The position numbers and the translations under genes are program-made. Below the pieces are notes generated by a model, which did not search any database, was not told the origin of the DNA, and worked only from the letters and a program-made list of their open reading frames with translations. Shown piece after piece: positions 44,544 to 53,080 of a stretch of 64,000 nucleotides of DNA. Position 1 is the stretch's first letter, and the number at the start of each line of letters is the position of its first letter. Source of the stretch: Teichococcus rhizosphaerae (GTDB lineage Bacteria > Pseudomonadota > Alphaproteobacteria > Acetobacterales > Acetobacteraceae); NCBI RefSeq assembly GCF_002631185.1, contig NZ_PDNU01000012.1, positions 92,305-156,304 on the forward strand. Direction: 5' to 3'.

Positions 44544-45391
44544 GGGAGGAGGGCATGAAGAGGGCGTTGCCCCAGGGGCTGGGCGCTTCCCTGCTGGCCG
44601 AGATCGAGGCCACGGCGCTGGAACTGGCCCGGCTGGCCGGGGAGCAGATGGCGCAGGCGCTCGGCCATGCGCTGGTGGTGGAATACAAGAGCGATGGCGC
44701 GGGCCATGTCAGCCTGCGCGATCCGGTTTCCGAGGTGGACCGGGCGGTGGAGGTGCTGATGCGCGCCCGGCTGGCGGAACGCTTCCCCGGCCATGACGTG
44801 CTGGGCGAGGAGATGCCCGACCGCCCCGCCTTCGGCAGCCCCTTCGTCTGGGCGGTGGACCCGGTGGACGGTACGGCGAACTTCATCAACGGCTTTCCGC
44901 TGTTCTCCGGCTCCGTGGGCGTCCTGCTGGAGGGGCGGCCGGTCGCCGGCGCGGTGTGGTGCGCCTCGAGCCACGCGCTGCGGGCGGCCGTCTACCATGC
45001 CGCGCTCGGGGGCGGGCTCTCCTTCGAGGGCGAGCCGGTTATGCGCTCCCACAATCCGGCGATCCGCCGCCGCCTCGCAGGCCTGGCGAACCGCGCGCCG
45101 GACATTCCCTCCGCCTGGGAGGTGCGCCGCACCGGCTCGGCGGCGATCGAATGCGCCTGCATCGCCGCGGGGCTGTTGGAGGTGGCGAGGTTCGAGGCGC
45201 CGAATGCCTGGGATGTGGCGGGCGGCTTCGCGCTCGTCCAGGCGGCGGGCGGCACCATCCGCAGCCTCGGGCCCCAGGGCTGGGAAGCGTTCGAGGGGTT
45301 CGGCGGCGCGGAGGAGCTGGCGGCATGGCGCCGGCCCGTGGTGCTGGGGCGGGCGGAGGCGGTGGAGCTGCTCTGCGCGGCGACAGGCTGA
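44540..45391 (+). CDS. Inositol monophosphatase family protein
   Basis: 283 residues of the Mg-dependent IMPase/CysQ/HisN-type phosphatase family. Signature sites are DPVSEVDRAVE, the metal-binding LGEEM, WAVDPVDGTANFINGFP (DPxDGT) and the C-terminal APNAWDVAGGFALVQAAGG (WDxAxG). Substrate may be inositol phosphate, histidinol phosphate or PAP. The ATG at 44540 has GGAGG seven bases before it and overlaps the restored stop of the upstream lipid-kinase remnant (ATGA), so the two were once coupled; 44555 is an alternative start. Confidence 0.9.
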   Translation: MREEGMKRALPQGLGASLLAEIEATALELARLAGEQMAQALGHALVVEYKSDGAGHVSLRDPVSEVDRAVEVLMRARLAERFPGHDVLGEEMPDRPAFGSPFVWAVDPVDGTANFINGFPLFSGSVGVLLEGRPVAGAVWCASSHALRAAVYHAALGGGLSFEGEPVMRSHNPAIRRRLAGLANRAPDIPSAWEVRRTGSAAIECACIAAGLLEVARFEAPNAWDVAGGFALVQAAGGTIRSLGPQGWEAFEGFGGAEELAAWRRPVVLGRAEAVELLCAATG

Positions 45392-45438
45392 TGCCGGGCG
45401 GGAGGAGCCTTCCGGCTCCCCCCTTGGCAAACGCGGCC

Positions 45439-45594
45439 TCAGCCCCAATTGCCGGAACGGATGAGGGCCATCAGCTCGGCGGGGATCTCCTGATCCGCCG
45501 CGGCAGGCGCCGGGTGCTCCAGGCAGCCGCGCAGCCAGGTGTCGAGCGCCCGGTCCGGCAGGCTGCGGAGGGTCGGCGGGAAAGGGATCTTCAT
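45439..45594 (-). CDS. Small hypothetical protein
   Basis: 51 residues: a Pro/Arg-rich start, the helix LPDRALDTWLRGCLEHP and a second helix EIPAELMALIRSGNWG. The EIPAELMALI segment faintly recalls the end of NepR-type anti-sigma factors, but it is too short and divergent to claim. Longer starts upstream in frame, including a GTG, are possible and no start has a clear ribosome site. It is one of only a few frames here with a protein-like pattern; confidence is modest. Confidence 0.4.
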   Translation of the reverse strand: MKIPFPPTLRSLPDRALDTWLRGCLEHPAPAAADQEIPAELMALIRSGNWG

Positions 45595-45770
45595 GGTCTC
45601 GGGCCTGTCGTCGGTCACTGGCTTCGCCCTCCCGGGCGCGTGCGTCTCAGCGGCCTTAACAGAGTTGAACAACGTGCGGTTGCGCGGCGCCGTGCGGCAG
45701 GCCCGCCTTTGTGGCATTTCGTGTCATGCAGGCGACACGCTTCTGGCCTCCGGGGCCGCTCCCCTCGGCC

Positions 45771-46631
45771 TCAGGGGCGGAAGGTGGCGGCCAGGCCCTC
45801 GCGCAGCGGCCGGGGCGAGACCCCCAGCACCTCGCGCATCTCGGCGATGTCGAAGGCCTTGTCCTCGGTCAGGCGGCGCAGCTCGTCCGGGCCGATACGG
45901 GGCAGGCCCGGCACCAGAGCGGCCAGCCGCCCCAGCAGGAACAGGGGCGCCAGCGGCATGGGCAGCACCGGCGGTGCCCGGCGGCCTGCCGCACGCGCCA
46001 CCTTCGCCAGGAAGTCGCGATAGGCAACCGGCTCAGGCCCCGCCACCACCAGGGTGCGCGGCGCCGCCCAGGGACGGTTGAGCGCCGCCAGTAGGCAGGC
46101 GGTCAGGTCGTCCTGATAAATGGGCTGCACCAGCGCATGGCCGCCTCCGGGCAGCGGCGCCACGGGCAGGCGGCGCAGCAGCGCGGCGAGGCGCTGGACG
46201 TTGTTCTCGCCCTGCGCGCCATAGATCATGGTGGGGTGCAGCATCACCCCCGGCTGCGGCCCGGCCAGGAAGGCGGCCTCGCCGGCCCGAACCCCGTCGC
46301 CATGCGCATCCGGCCAGCGGGAGAAGCGGCGGGTGGAGCCGATCAGCACCAGCGTCGCATCCGCCGCCGCCGCCTGCTGGATGGCGGGTGTCCAGCGCGC
46401 ATGGGCGGTGGAGACGATGCGCCCCGCGCCCTCCAGCGCCGCCTTCAGCGCCGCCGGGTCGCCCAGCTCGGCGAGGCGGGGCTCGACCGGCAGGCCACGC
46501 GCTGCCCAGCGTGCCCGGTCGCGCACCACGGGGATGACGCTGTCGCCGCGGGCGAGAAGGGCGCGGCACAGGGCCGAGCCGGTGCGCCCCGAGGCGCCGA
46601 GCACGGTGATGGCGGTGCGGGAAGGGGTCAT
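45771..46631 (-). CDS. NAD(P)-binding NmrA/extended-SDR-like protein
   Basis: 286 residues of the atypical short-chain dehydrogenase type. The Rossmann start is ITVLGASGRTGSALCRALLARG (GxxGxxG), and PTMIYGAQGENNVQRLAALLRRLP and VQPIYQDDLTACLLAAL are like the NDUFA9/NmrA group. Such proteins bind NAD(P) as sensors or oxidoreductases. The start at 46631 is the only sensible ATG; the upstream frame is antisense to the carbonic-anhydrase gene. It is divergent from that gene across about 100 bases. Confidence 0.82.
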   Translation of the reverse strand: MTPSRTAITVLGASGRTGSALCRALLARGDSVIPVVRDRARWAARGLPVEPRLAELGDPAALKAALEGAGRIVSTAHARWTPAIQQAAAADATLVLIGSTRRFSRWPDAHGDGVRAGEAAFLAGPQPGVMLHPTMIYGAQGENNVQRLAALLRRLPVAPLPGGGHALVQPIYQDDLTACLLAALNRPWAAPRTLVVAGPEPVAYRDFLAKVARAAGRRAPPVLPMPLAPLFLLGRLAALVPGLPRIGPDELRRLTEDKAFDIAEMREVLGVSPRPLREGLAATFRP

Positions 46632-46730
46632 GGCCCCGTCGCTAGAGCCATCGGCGCGCCGCGGCAAGGGCGCTGGACCGGGGCCGCGCCCTGCCGCATC
46701 CTGCGCCCTGAGGAAACCACGGGAAATGTC

Positions 46731-47261
46731 ATGCCGATCTATGAACTGGATGGAATCGCCCCCCGCCTGCCGGAGGCTGGCCGCTACTGGATCGCGCCCG
46801 ACGCGCATGTGATCGGCGACGTGACGCTGGGCGAGGATGTCGGCATCTGGTTCGGCGCCGTGCTGCGGGGCGACAGGACGCCCATCGCCGTCGGCGCCGG
46901 CACCAACATCCAGGAGGGCGCCATGCTGCACGCCGATCCCGGCGCGCCGCTGACCATCGGCGCGGGCGTCACGGTCGGCCACCATGCCATCGTGCATGGC
47001 TGCACCATCGGGGACGGCACGCTGGTCGGCATGGGCGCCACGGTGCTGAACAACGCCCGCATCGGTCGCAACTGCCTGATCGGCGCCAACGCGCTGGTGA
47101 CCGAGGGCAAGGAGTTCCCCGACAACTCGCTGATCATCGGCTCGCCCGCCAAGGCGGCGCGGGAGCTGGACGAGGCGGCCATCGCCGGGCTGCGCGCCTC
47201 GGCGCAGAACTATGTGAGGAACTGGCAGCGCTTCGCCAGGGGCCTGCGCCGCATCGATTAG
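46731..47261 (+). CDS. Gamma-class carbonic anhydrase family protein
   Basis: 176 residues of left-handed beta-helix hexapeptide repeats, from VIGDVTLGEDVGIWFGAVLRGDR to ARIGRNCLIGANALVTEG. The zinc-ligand histidines are in MLHADPG and GHHAIVHGC. It is the YrdA/PaaY/CaiE-like group, forming trimers. Many have weak or no CO2-hydration activity in vitro. The C-terminal helix QNYVRNWQRFARGL is standard. GGGAAATGTC precedes the ATG. Confidence 0.92.
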   Translation: MPIYELDGIAPRLPEAGRYWIAPDAHVIGDVTLGEDVGIWFGAVLRGDRTPIAVGAGTNIQEGAMLHADPGAPLTIGAGVTVGHHAIVHGCTIGDGTLVGMGATVLNNARIGRNCLIGANALVTEGKEFPDNSLIIGSPAKAARELDEAAIAGLRASAQNYVRNWQRFARGLRRID

Positions 47262-47398
47262 GGCAGGTCCGGCGAACGGAGGATGCCCGGGCGCCGGGCG
47301 AGAAGCCCGGGGCGGCGGCTTGTGGCGGGCTGGGCGGCGCCGCAACATGGCCGGGATACCCCGGCCCCGCGCGCCGGGACGCCAGAGGAGTTCCACCC

Positions 47399-48232
47399 GT
47401 GCCGGACAACACCGCGACGGAGCTGGCCGCGCAGGCCGCCGCCGCCCTGGAAAGGCTGCGCCAGGCCGCGCCGCTGGTCCACAACATCACCAATGTCGTC
47501 GTCGCCAACGTGACCGCCAACGCGCTGCTGGCGGCCGGCGCCTCGCCCGCCATGGTGCAGGCCGCGGAGGAGGTGGCCGACTTCGCGCCGAGGGCCGCCG
47601 CGCTGGTGGTGAACATCGGCACGCTTTCCGTGCCGCAGCTGCGCGCCATGCGGCTCGCCGTGCCGGCGGCGCGGGCGGCCGGGCGGCCCTGGGTCCTCGA
47701 CCCCGTGGCGGCCGGCGCCACGCCCTTCCGCCTCGCGGCGGCGCGGGAGATGGCGGCGCTGCGCCCCGACGTGCTGCGCGGCAACGCCTCCGAGATCCTG
47801 GCTCTGGCGGGCGAGGATGGCGCCGCCTCGCGCGGCGTGGACAGCGCCCACCCCACGGCGGCGGCGCATGCGGCGGCGGCGCGGCTGGCCCGCTCGACCG
47901 GCGCGACCGTCGCCGTCACGGGGGCGGTGGACCATGTGACGAATGGCGAGCGGGCCGTGGCGGTGGCCAATGGCCATCCGCTCCTGACCCGCGTGACCGG
48001 CATGGGCTGCACGGCGACGGCGCTGATCGGCGCCTTTCTCGGCGCCGGCCTGCCGCCCATGGAGGCGGCCACGGCCGGGCTGGCGCTGCTGGGCGTGGCG
48101 GCGGAACGGGCGGCGGCGGAGGCGCGGGGGCCGGGCAGCTTCCAGGTGGCGCTGCTCGACGCGCTGCACGGCCTGCGGGCGGCGGATCTGGCCGGCGCCG
48201 CGCGGCTCGCCCCTGTTCCCGCCGGGGGCTGA
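47399..48232 (+). CDS. thiM: Hydroxyethylthiazole kinase
   Basis: 277 residues. ThiM phosphorylates 4-methyl-5-(2-hydroxyethyl)thiazole to salvage the thiazole half of thiamine. Landmarks: PLVHNITNVVVANVTANALLAAGASPAM, LVVNIGTLS, WVLDPVAAGATPFR, LRGNASEILALAG, VAVTGAVDHVTNG and the catalytic Cys in RVTGMGCTATALIGAF. GTG start at 47399 with AGAGGAG upstream. No other thi gene and no thiamine-pyrophosphate riboswitch is visible in the 137 bases before it, so salvage here seems not to be TPP-riboswitch controlled. Confidence 0.94.
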   Translation: MPDNTATELAAQAAAALERLRQAAPLVHNITNVVVANVTANALLAAGASPAMVQAAEEVADFAPRAAALVVNIGTLSVPQLRAMRLAVPAARAAGRPWVLDPVAAGATPFRLAAAREMAALRPDVLRGNASEILALAGEDGAASRGVDSAHPTAAAHAAAARLARSTGATVAVTGAVDHVTNGERAVAVANGHPLLTRVTGMGCTATALIGAFLGAGLPPMEAATAGLALLGVAAERAAAEARGPGSFQVALLDALHGLRAADLAGAARLAPVPAGG

Positions 48233-48248
48233 GCCGGCGGCGCCGGCC

Positions 48249-48611
48249 TCAGCCCGGGCGGCCCACCAGCCGGATGACGGCGTCGACCACCTCGCTGACG
48301 ACGAAGGGCTTGTCGAAGATGCAGGCGAAGAGGTGGCCGCTCTGCCGGGCCAGATCCGCATGCGCGCCGCTCATGAGGATGATGGGCATGCCCTCGCCAT
48401 GGCGTCCGTGGATCGCCTGCGCGAACTCCACCCCGTTCATCACCGGCATCATGTAGTCGGTGATGACGAGGGACGGGCGCTCGCGGTCCAGCACGTCGAG
48501 GCCCTTCTTGCCGTTGCTGGCGCGGACGACCATGAAGCCCTCATCCTCCAGGGCGAAGGCAAGCACGTCGGTAATGAGGAATTCGTCGTCCACGACCAGG
48601 ATCGTTGTCAT
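48249..48611 (-). CDS. Single-domain response regulator (CheY-like)
   Basis: 120 residues, a receiver domain only. The acidic pair is D8/D9, the phospho-acceptor D52 lies in LVITDYMMP, the switch Ser81 in ILMSGAH and Lys101 in IFDKPF. All key residues are present, so it should be phosphorylated. It has no output domain. It follows the KaiC-like gene by 30 bases on the same strand, so the pair likely forms one signalling module. No histidine kinase is adjacent. Confidence 0.93.
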   Translation of the reverse strand: MTTILVVDDEFLITDVLAFALEDEGFMVVRASNGKKGLDVLDRERPSLVITDYMMPVMNGVEFAQAIHGRHGEGMPIILMSGAHADLARQSGHLFACIFDKPFVVSEVVDAVIRLVGRPG

Positions 48612-48641
48612 GATGTGGTACCGTCCTGAACGCTCTCGCGG

Positions 48642-50081
48642 TCAGCTCCCCGCAATCGTGGCGGCACCGGAAAGCACCGACGCCATCCTCTCGAAGCCGC
48701 GCCCGAGATGAATGCCGTCGCCGCGAACGGAGAACTCCCGCAGCGAGGAGTCGTAGTCGCTGTCGCGCACCTTCAGGATGCCCATGACGCGCTTCACATC
48801 CGCCTTGGCCTCGACGAAGCGGAGCATCAGCAGGTTGTCCACGAGGCTGGAGAGCTCCGGCGCGGGCGCATGGATCTCGGCGCCGAACAGGCTGTTCATC
48901 TCCCAGCTCGCCATCGTGGTGACGTGCCGCTCGCGCAGCTCGTTGGCCAGGGCGGCGTGGAAGTCTATCAGGCGCTCCGGGCGGGCGCTCGCGCGGGCCA
49001 CGCCGCTCAGGCTGTCGATCATCAGCCGCCGCACCCGGCGGCGCTCCACCGCCTGCAGCAGCTTGTGGCCGAGCCCGTCCAGCGAGCGTTCCGCGGATGT
49101 CTGCCACAGGACCTCGACCGCGCCCGAGGCGATGAGGCCGCGCAGGTCGATCCCCAGGCTGGCGGCCTTCATGCAGAGCCGCTCCGGCGTCTCGTAGAAG
49201 CCGAACAGCAGGCCCGGCTCCTCCGCGCTGCAGCGGGACAGGAAGTGCAGGCCGAGCGTGGTCTTGCCGCTGCCCGACGGCCCCAGGGCCAGCGTGACGG
49301 ACGCGGATGGCAGGCCGCCGCCCAGCATCTCGTCCAGCGCCGGCACGCCGCTGCTCTCGCGCCTCGTGCCGATCGCCTCCGGCGAGGCGGTGCGGCCCCA
49401 GACGCTTTCCAGCCGCGGATGGACGACCAGGCCGTGGCTGGTGATCTCGAAGTCGTGCAGGCCGGGAATGGCGCCGCTGCCGCGCGTCTTGCGCAGGTGC
49501 AGGCGGCGGATGGAACGGCTGCCGATCAGCTCCTCCCCCAGCTCGATCACGCCATCGACCATGGTATGCTCGGGGCTGCCATCGTCCAGCCGGGCGCTGG
49601 TGAGGAACAGCACGGTGCAGCCGGCGAAGGCGGCATGGCCTTGCAGCTCGGCGATGAAACGCTTGGTGTCGAGCGAGGTCTCGGCGCGCGAGCGGGCGTT
49701 CAGCACGCCATCCACCACCATGACCGAGGCCTTCTGGCGGCTGATCTCGCGCCGGAGCAGCTTCACCACCTCATCCAGCCCCTCGTTCTCCAGCGTGTCG
49801 AAGGCGCTGACGAACTGCATCTCGGCGCCGATCCTTTCGCGCCTGAAGAACTCCATCGTGGAGAGGAACTGGAAAAGCCGCTCATGCGTCTCGGAAAGCA
49901 GCGTGGCGAACAGCACGCGGCCGCCGCGCGCGGCGTGGTGGAAGGCGATCTGGCTGGCGAAGATGGTCTTTCCGGAGCCCGGCCGCCCCTGGACGATGTA
50001 GGACGCCCCGGCGACCAGCCCCCCTTTGAGCAGGATGTCCAGGCCGGCGATCCCACTTTCTATGCGCGGTAGCTGTTCCAT
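48642..50081 (-). CDS. KaiC-like double RecA-domain ATPase
   Basis: 479 residues with two KaiC/RadA-type P-loop domains. Domain 1 has Walker A GRPGSGKT (32-39) and Walker B VMVVDGV; domain 2 has GPSGSGKT (267-274) and RLMIDSLSG. The second domain's FYETPERLCMKA corresponds to the KaiC EE region with one Glu retained, and the first has LLSETHERL. This is the architecture of proteobacterial KaiC homologues found with response regulators and no KaiA/KaiB. It probably acts as an ATP-dependent phospho-signalling hub. Start MEQLPRIESGI at 50081; the longer frame to 50231 is Pro-rich shadow. Confidence 0.9.
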   Translation of the reverse strand: MEQLPRIESGIAGLDILLKGGLVAGASYIVQGRPGSGKTIFASQIAFHHAARGGRVLFATLLSETHERLFQFLSTMEFFRRERIGAEMQFVSAFDTLENEGLDEVVKLLRREISRQKASVMVVDGVLNARSRAETSLDTKRFIAELQGHAAFAGCTVLFLTSARLDDGSPEHTMVDGVIELGEELIGSRSIRRLHLRKTRGSGAIPGLHDFEITSHGLVVHPRLESVWGRTASPEAIGTRRESSGVPALDEMLGGGLPSASVTLALGPSGSGKTTLGLHFLSRCSAEEPGLLFGFYETPERLCMKAASLGIDLRGLIASGAVEVLWQTSAERSLDGLGHKLLQAVERRRVRRLMIDSLSGVARASARPERLIDFHAALANELRERHVTTMASWEMNSLFGAEIHAPAPELSSLVDNLLMLRFVEAKADVKRVMGILKVRDSDYDSSLREFSVRGDGIHLGRGFERMASVLSGAATIAGS

Positions 50082-50425
50082 GAGGCGTTGCCCTGGCTGA
50101 GGATCCGGGAGCGGGTCAGGCACGTGCCAGGCCGGGGGCGAGCCCGGCGGGGCCGGGGTGGCGGGGCTTTCGGGCCAAGCCGGAGAGCCACGCCCAGCCA
50201 TCGTGCTGACATCCCATCCTTCAAGAGACAATCGCCGGCGCCGTCAAGGCCACGCCTCTCTCCAGCCTGCGCCTCAGGCGGCGGAGGCGCGCCGCCCCAG
50301 CCTTGCGGAAATTCTGAGAGGCAGGATCGCGGAACCTGCCCCGGCCTCCGCGCCAGGGCGGCGCCGGGGCGCGGAGGGGCGGCTTCCGGGCGTGGAGCCG
50401 CCGCCTCGCGGGGCGCGCGGAACCG
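50082..50425. other. GC-rich intergenic region upstream of the KaiC-like gene
   Basis: 344 bases lie between the KaiC-like gene's start and the YciE-type gene's stop, both minus strand. A mildly AT-richer spot near 50200-50235 may hold the KaiC-like promoter. An inverted repeat GGCGGCT...AGCCGCC around 50380-50405 could end the YciE transcript. No convincing gene, RNA or strong promoter was found. Confidence 0.3.
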
Positions 50426-50932
50426 TCAGGCCGCGCTGCCCACCGCCTGCTGGTTGACGGCGCTCTCGGCCATGTCGTTCAGCAGCGCGTCGGTCTCCTT
50501 CTCCTCGGCGAGGGTGGCCTCGATCAGGCCCAGCACGTTCTTGTCGCCGCGCGTCCGGGCCCAGGCCAGCAGGGTGCCGTAGCGGGCGATCTCGTAGTGC
50601 TCGACCGCCTGGGCGGCGGCGATGAGGCCGGCATCCAGCACCGGGCCCGGCCCCTGCGCGCTCTCGATCAGCTCCTCGCCTTCCTCGATCAGGCCGTTGA
50701 TCGCCTCGCAGGTCACGCCCTGGGCGCGCTTGCCGAGCGCCTCGAACACCTGCTGCAGGCGCTCGATCTGCTCCTGCGTCTGCTCGCGGTGCTTGCGGAA
50801 GGCGGCCTTCAGCGACTCATCCTGGGCGGCCTTTGCCATCTTGGGCAGCGTCTTCAGGATCTGCCGCTCGGCGTAGTAGATGTCCTTCAGGGTGTGCAGG
50901 AAGAGATCGTCCATCGTCTTGATCGCGGCCAT
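50426..50932 (-). CDS. YciE/YciF-type ferritin-like protein (DUF892)
   Basis: 168 residues forming a four-helix ferritin-like bundle. It opens with TMDDLFLHTLKDIYYAERQILKTLPKMAKAAQ, the hallmark of the YciE/YciF stress family, and has HREQTQEQIERL and VEHYEIARYGTLLAWA with the conserved Glu/His set. Members are induced by osmotic and oxidative stress. MAAIKTMDD at 50932 is preferred over the longer frame because of AGGAGA upstream. A possible EcfG-type promoter (GGAAC-N16-GGTT) sits about 60 bases before the start codon. Confidence 0.9.
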   Translation of the reverse strand: MAAIKTMDDLFLHTLKDIYYAERQILKTLPKMAKAAQDESLKAAFRKHREQTQEQIERLQQVFEALGKRAQGVTCEAINGLIEEGEELIESAQGPGPVLDAGLIAAAQAVEHYEIARYGTLLAWARTRGDKNVLGLIEATLAEEKETDALLNDMAESAVNQQAVGSAA

Positions 50933-50992
50933 GCCGGGGTCTCCTGGTTGGTTCTGCGTCCCCGCAGGGCGGCGCGGGGTTTCCAGCACCAG

Positions 50993-51017
50993 AACCGCCG
51001 GGCGCGGAGCGGGTTCC
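50993..51017 (-). promoter_or_regulatory. Possible EcfG-type general-stress promoter
   Basis: On the minus strand GGAAC (51017-51013) and GGTT (50996-50993) are separated by 16 bases, close to the alphaproteobacterial EcfG consensus GGAAC-N16/17-CGTT. It would start transcription near 50985 and serve the YciE-type stress gene at 50932. The match is to a short degenerate motif, so chance occurrence is possible. Confidence 0.45.
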
Positions 51018-51084
51018 ATTGTCATGCAACCTCAATGCTTTTGGGGGCTTGCAGGAGAAGCAGGACCAGAAGGAGACCGACGGG

Positions 51085-51270
51085 ATGACCGACACCTCAG
51101 GCTACCGTTCCGTGCGCCCCGGCAATGTCGGCCCGCATGACGTGAACAAGGACGAGAAAACCAGAACGACGGAGCGCCAGCAGCCCGAGAAGGCCTACAA
51201 CACCGAGGTCGGCGAGCAGGCCGCCATCACCGGCGCGAAGCGCCCCGCGGGAAAGCCCAAGGAGGGCTGA
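51085..51270 (+). CDS. Small hydrophilic hypothetical protein
   Basis: 61 residues, strongly charged and without hydrophobic core: RSVRPGNVGPHDVNKDEKTRTTE then QQPEKAYNTEVGEQ and a Lys-rich end KRPAGKPKEG. It resembles intrinsically disordered stress proteins and is divergent from the YciE-type gene. AAGGAG nine bases before the ATG at 51085 supports it over the upstream in-frame start at 51019. No family recognised. Confidence 0.6.
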   Translation: MTDTSGYRSVRPGNVGPHDVNKDEKTRTTERQQPEKAYNTEVGEQAAITGAKRPAGKPKEG

Positions 51271-51364
51271 GACAGGCCGCCGCTTCCATTTCCTCCGCCG
51301 GCCCGGTTGCGCGGCTGCGCGCTTCTCTCCAAGCTCGCCGCCCATAAACGGAGGAAACTTAGAA

Positions 51365-52345
51365 GTGACGGCTCGACTCTACCTCGGGCGCCGCGGCCTG
51401 CTCGCGGCGCCGGCCTTTCTGCTGGCCCGGCCGGCCTTCGCCCAGGCCAGCTGGCCCACAAGGGCTGTCTCGATGGTCACCGGCTACGCCCCGGGCGGGC
51501 TGACCGACGTCACCACGCGCGCCATCGCGCAGCGCATGGAGGGCGAACTGGGGCAGCCCATCGTGGTCGAGAACCGGGTGGGCGGAGCCACCTCCGTGGC
51601 CTCCACCCATGTCGCCCTGGCCGCGCCCGACGGCTACACGCTGCTGATGGGCGCCTCCTCCCTGGCCATCAACCCCGCCCTGCAACCGGAGCTGACCCCG
51701 CGCGAGCCGATGCGGGACCTGCTGCCGCTCGGGCTTGCCTACCGCACCGCCTTCGTCCTGCACGTGCATCCCAGCCTGCCGGTGAGCACCGTGCCGGAGC
51801 TGATCGCCTATGCGAAGGCCAATCCGGGCAGGCTGAACTTCGGCAGCAGCGGCACCGGCGCCGTGAACCACCTGGCGCTGGAGCTGCTGCGGCAGCAGGC
51901 GGGGATCGACGTCGTGCACGTGCCCTATCGCGGCGGCATGCCGGCACTGACCGACCTGCGCACCAACCGCATCCAGGCCATGTTCCAGGCCGCGCTCGAG
52001 GCCGCGCCGGTGGTCCGTGAGGGCATCACCCGCGCCATCGCCGTCAGCAGCCGGGACAGGATGTCCCTCTTTCCGGACGTGCCGCCCGTGTCGGACGCGC
52101 TGCCGGGCTTCGAGGCGGTGTTCTGGCAGGGCCTCTTCGCGCCGCCCGGCCTGCCCGCGCCGATCGCCAAGCGCCTGACCGAGGTGCTGCGCATCGCGAC
52201 CGAGGACAGCGGCCTGCGCAGCCGCATGGCGGCGCAGGGCGTGGCCATCGAGACGGGGGACGGGGAGGCCATGCGCCGGATCCTTGCCGAGGATACGCGG
52301 CAATGGGGCGAGCTGATACGCCGCGGCAACATCCGCCCGGAATAA
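51365..52345 (+). CDS. Tripartite tricarboxylate transporter (Bug family) binding protein
   Basis: 326 residues. The signal peptide (RRGLLAAPAFLLARPAFAQ) carries a twin Arg. The mature Bug fold shows WPTRAVSMVTGYAPGGLTDVTTRAIA, PIVVENRVGGATSVAS, ANPGRLNFGSSGTGAVNHLA and VHVPYRGGMPALTDL. It binds a carboxylated small molecule in the periplasm. It is an orphan receptor: no tctA/tctB membrane genes are nearby, as is common in this lineage. GTG start at 51365 with GGAGGA upstream. Confidence 0.93.
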   Translation: MTARLYLGRRGLLAAPAFLLARPAFAQASWPTRAVSMVTGYAPGGLTDVTTRAIAQRMEGELGQPIVVENRVGGATSVASTHVALAAPDGYTLLMGASSLAINPALQPELTPREPMRDLLPLGLAYRTAFVLHVHPSLPVSTVPELIAYAKANPGRLNFGSSGTGAVNHLALELLRQQAGIDVVHVPYRGGMPALTDLRTNRIQAMFQAALEAAPVVREGITRAIAVSSRDRMSLFPDVPPVSDALPGFEAVFWQGLFAPPGLPAPIAKRLTEVLRIATEDSGLRSRMAAQGVAIETGDGEAMRRILAEDTRQWGELIRRGNIRPE

Positions 52346-52486
52346 AGCCCCTCCCGCGCGCTTCCGCTGACGCTGCCATGCAACCCACCGGCCGCCTGGC
52401 GCTTCTTGACCCATCGGGCCGATCCGGCGCGCCGGGAGGCGCCTGGCGCGGGAAGGCCGAAACCCGAGGGGAACAGGACGCAGCGC

Positions 52487-52741
52487 ATGGGCATCATCTG
52501 GACCATCATCATCGGCTTCCTGGCCGGCGTCGTCGCGAAGTGGATCATGCCGGGCCGCAACGAGCCGAGCGGCTTCATCCTGACGACGATCCTGGGCATC
52601 GTCGGCGCCTTTGTCGCTTCCTATCTGGGGCAGGCGGTTGGCTGGTACCGGGTGGGAGAGGGTGCCGGCTTCATCGGCGCGGTGGTGGGCGCGCTGATCG
52701 TGCTGGCCATCTACGGCATGGTGGCGCGGCGCCGCGCCTGA
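52487..52741 (+). CDS. GlsB/YeaQ/YmgE-family stress membrane protein
   Basis: 84 residues with three membrane helices of the transglycosylase-associated protein family. It has IIGFLAGVVAKWIMPGRNEPSGFILTTILGIVGAFVASYLG and a final GFIGAVVGALIVLAIYGMV, with the conserved Pro-Gly loop. Inner-membrane protein linked to general stress; function unknown. The start at 52487 is set by family length; the ribosome site is weak. Followed by a strong terminator. Confidence 0.9.
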   Translation: MGIIWTIIIGFLAGVVAKWIMPGRNEPSGFILTTILGIVGAFVASYLGQAVGWYRVGEGAGFIGAVVGALIVLAIYGMVARRRA

Positions 52742-52762
52742 GGGCGGCGCGCGAATGGCGAA

Positions 52763-52790
52763 GGCCCGGGGGAAGCGATTCCCCCGGGCC
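52763..52790 (+). terminator. Strong intrinsic terminator
   Basis: Perfect 12-base arms GGCCCGGGGGAA (52763-52774) and TTCCCCCGGGCC (52779-52790) with a GCGA loop are followed by CTTTTC. It ends the GlsB-type gene transcript and lies before the convergent small gene (stop at 52809). Confidence 0.9.
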
Positions 52791-52808
52791 CTTTTCGTGC
52801 GCCCCGCC

Positions 52809-53051
52809 TCAGGCGCGGTGGCCGTCGATCGCCGCCTTCATCGGGCAATAGCCCTGCGTGCCGCGCCAGGCGAGATAGGCGCCCGCGCCGAGCGCCACGA
52901 TGTTGAGCAGGAAGTTCGGCCGCGGCTTGGTGCCCGCCGCCGCCAGCGCCAGCCCGCCCACGACATACAAGGCCTGCTCGCTGAGGGTGAGGTTGCCGGG
53001 CCGCCGCTCGGCGGGGCTGTGGTACTCGCGCGGGGTGGGAACCGGGTTCAT
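52809..53051 (-). CDS. Small two-helix membrane protein (DUF2892-like)
   Basis: 80 residues: a polar N-terminus (NPVPTPREYHSPAERRPG), a first hydrophobic helix (LYVVGGLALAAAG), a second (FLLNIVALGAGAYLAWRG) and a short CPMKAAIDGHRA tail with one Cys. The layout resembles DUF2892/YgaP-type inner-membrane proteins; the family call is tentative. AAGGAG before the ATG at 53051 fixes the start. A possible EcfG-type promoter lies upstream at 53081-53106. Confidence 0.7.
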   Translation of the reverse strand: MNPVPTPREYHSPAERRPGNLTLSEQALYVVGGLALAAAGTKPRPNFLLNIVALGAGAYLAWRGTQGYCPMKAAIDGHRA

Positions 53052-53080
53052 GCGCGTTCTCCTTGCGTTGACCGCCACTG

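Noticed and set aside
45439..45594. NepR-type anti-sigma factor
   Set aside because: Only a short EIPAELMALI segment is reminiscent; no PhyR or EcfG gene is adjacent and the similarity is too weak.
47262..47398. Possible thiamine-pyrophosphate riboswitch before thiM
   Set aside because: The CTGAGA core and the second conserved helix are absent; only short GC-rich hairpins are present.
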